Of a stretch of 64,000 bases of DNA, positions 63,413-64,000 are shown piece by piece (position 1 is the first letter of the stretch; each line of letters starts with the position of its first letter). The position numbers were made by a program, and so were the translations under genes. The stretch is from Adiantum capillus-veneris (lineage: Eukaryota; Streptophyta; Polypodiopsida; Polypodiales; Pteridaceae). The notes under the pieces are model-generated. The model did no database searches. It was not told the origin of the DNA and saw only the letters and a list, made by a program, of their open reading frames with translations. Location: positions 61,906,620-61,970,619 of the forward strand of contig CM043956.1 of NCBI GenBank assembly GCA_014529385.2, read 5' to 3'.

Positions 63413-63429
63413 ATTTCTCCACCTTACAA

Positions 63430-64000
63430 TGCCAACGATGGAACTAACTCTCAAAAGAAGGGCGAGATTCGAGTGCAATCACCTGCACGATCATGACTTT
63501 GAGACTATTTGCGTAAGCGGTCCAACACCCGGCCAGTGCTGATGCGGACATCAAACGGCACATTTTAAAAAATGTGAACTGGTGCAGCTCAGCCACCAGC
63601 TCCCCCTGCGCGCATGGCATCCCTCCTTGCCTGTGGTCTGAAGCTTGCACCCCTCCTCGCATGTCATCTGGAGCGTCATGCCCCATTGAGGGTGCCTCGC
63701 CTTTCCTCGCCATCAGTCATCGACTGCTTGCGACGAGATCTTTGCCGATTCCTATTAATAAAAAATTAAACAAGATTGTGCCAACATTGGAACTAACTCT
63801 GAAAGGAAGGGCGAGATTCGAACGCAGTCACCTGCAACATCATGACTTTGAGACTATTTGTGTAACCAGTCCAACACCGGGCCAGTGCTGATGCAGATAT
63901 CAAACGACACATATTTAAAAAATCTGAACTGGTGCAGCTCTGCAATAAGCTTCCCCTACATGCATGGCATCCCTCCTCGCCTGTCGTCTGAAGCTTGCAC
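63430..64000 (-). repeat. Tandem dimer of a tRNA-derived SINE-like repeat, 349-bp period
   Basis: Units start at 63,430 and 63,779 (TGCCAAC). The second runs past the window end. On the minus strand each unit has TGTTGGAC(C/T)G(C/G)TTAC, a possible A box, and about 45 bases on a B box-like GCGTTCGAATCTCGCC (best in unit 2, 63,815-63,825). The spacing and order fit an internal pol III promoter. Identity of the units is roughly 85-90%. Confidence 0.65.

Overview
This window looks like nuclear DNA from a repeat-rich, large-genome land plant. I recognise no intact host gene. Recognised content is plant-type transposable elements in several nesting layers: chromodomain Ty3/gypsy elements, a second gypsy lineage with a tRNA-Asp-like primer site, Copia-like fragments, a CACTA DNA transposon, hAT-like MITEs and tRNA-derived SINE-like repeats. 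Long AG/CT and AC/GT dinucleotide tracts lie between and inside them. Exceptionally long AG and AC tracts are reminiscent of fern genomes, but the species cannot be fixed from sequence alone.

Layout. 1-3.1 kb: microsatellites and short tandem duplications with no gene. 3.1-10.3 kb: Copia-like LTR and gag remnants, two direct copies of an LTR fragment, and unassigned sequence. About 11-12.2 kb plus 21.1-27.7 kb: element B, a gypsy of a different lineage whose 5' LTR was split by element A. 12.185-21.131 kb: element A, a complete LTR retrotransposon with two ~1.6 kb LTRs and a near-matching 5-bp target duplication, but a decayed gag-pol. 27.7-30.0 kb: element C, an inverted gypsy fragment. 30.0-32.2 kb: a large interrupted palindrome full of microsatellites, with a near-perfect ~153-bp-arm hairpin at its centre. 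31.8-46.7 kb: element D, a gypsy copy split by a 9,038-bp CACTA transposon (34,038-43,075) inserted in its RNase H region. 47.0-52.6 kb: element E, an inverted gypsy copy with its 5' LTR. 52.6-59.9 kb: element F, a gypsy copy with an integrase deletion and MITEs in both LTRs. 59.9-64 kb: a Copia-like LTR remnant, unassigned ORFs, another MITE and a tandem SINE-like dimer.

How the parts relate. A, C, D, E and F belong to one chromodomain gypsy family: same gag start, same protease-RT-RNase H-integrase order, LTRs starting TGTCATAA/TGCCATAA, and a tRNA-iMet-type primer site one base past the LTR. All copies are coding-dead through independent lesions, several being CGA to TGA as expected from methylated-CpG decay. 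Their LTRs share an unusual architecture: an AC microsatellite of very variable length at a fixed position, followed by phased ATTGG-N16/17-CCAAT palindromic modules. The CACTA element carries tnp2 flanked by two diverged TnpA-like genes, subterminal GTCGCTA arrays, a 239-bp fold-back and a tandem SINE-like trimer.
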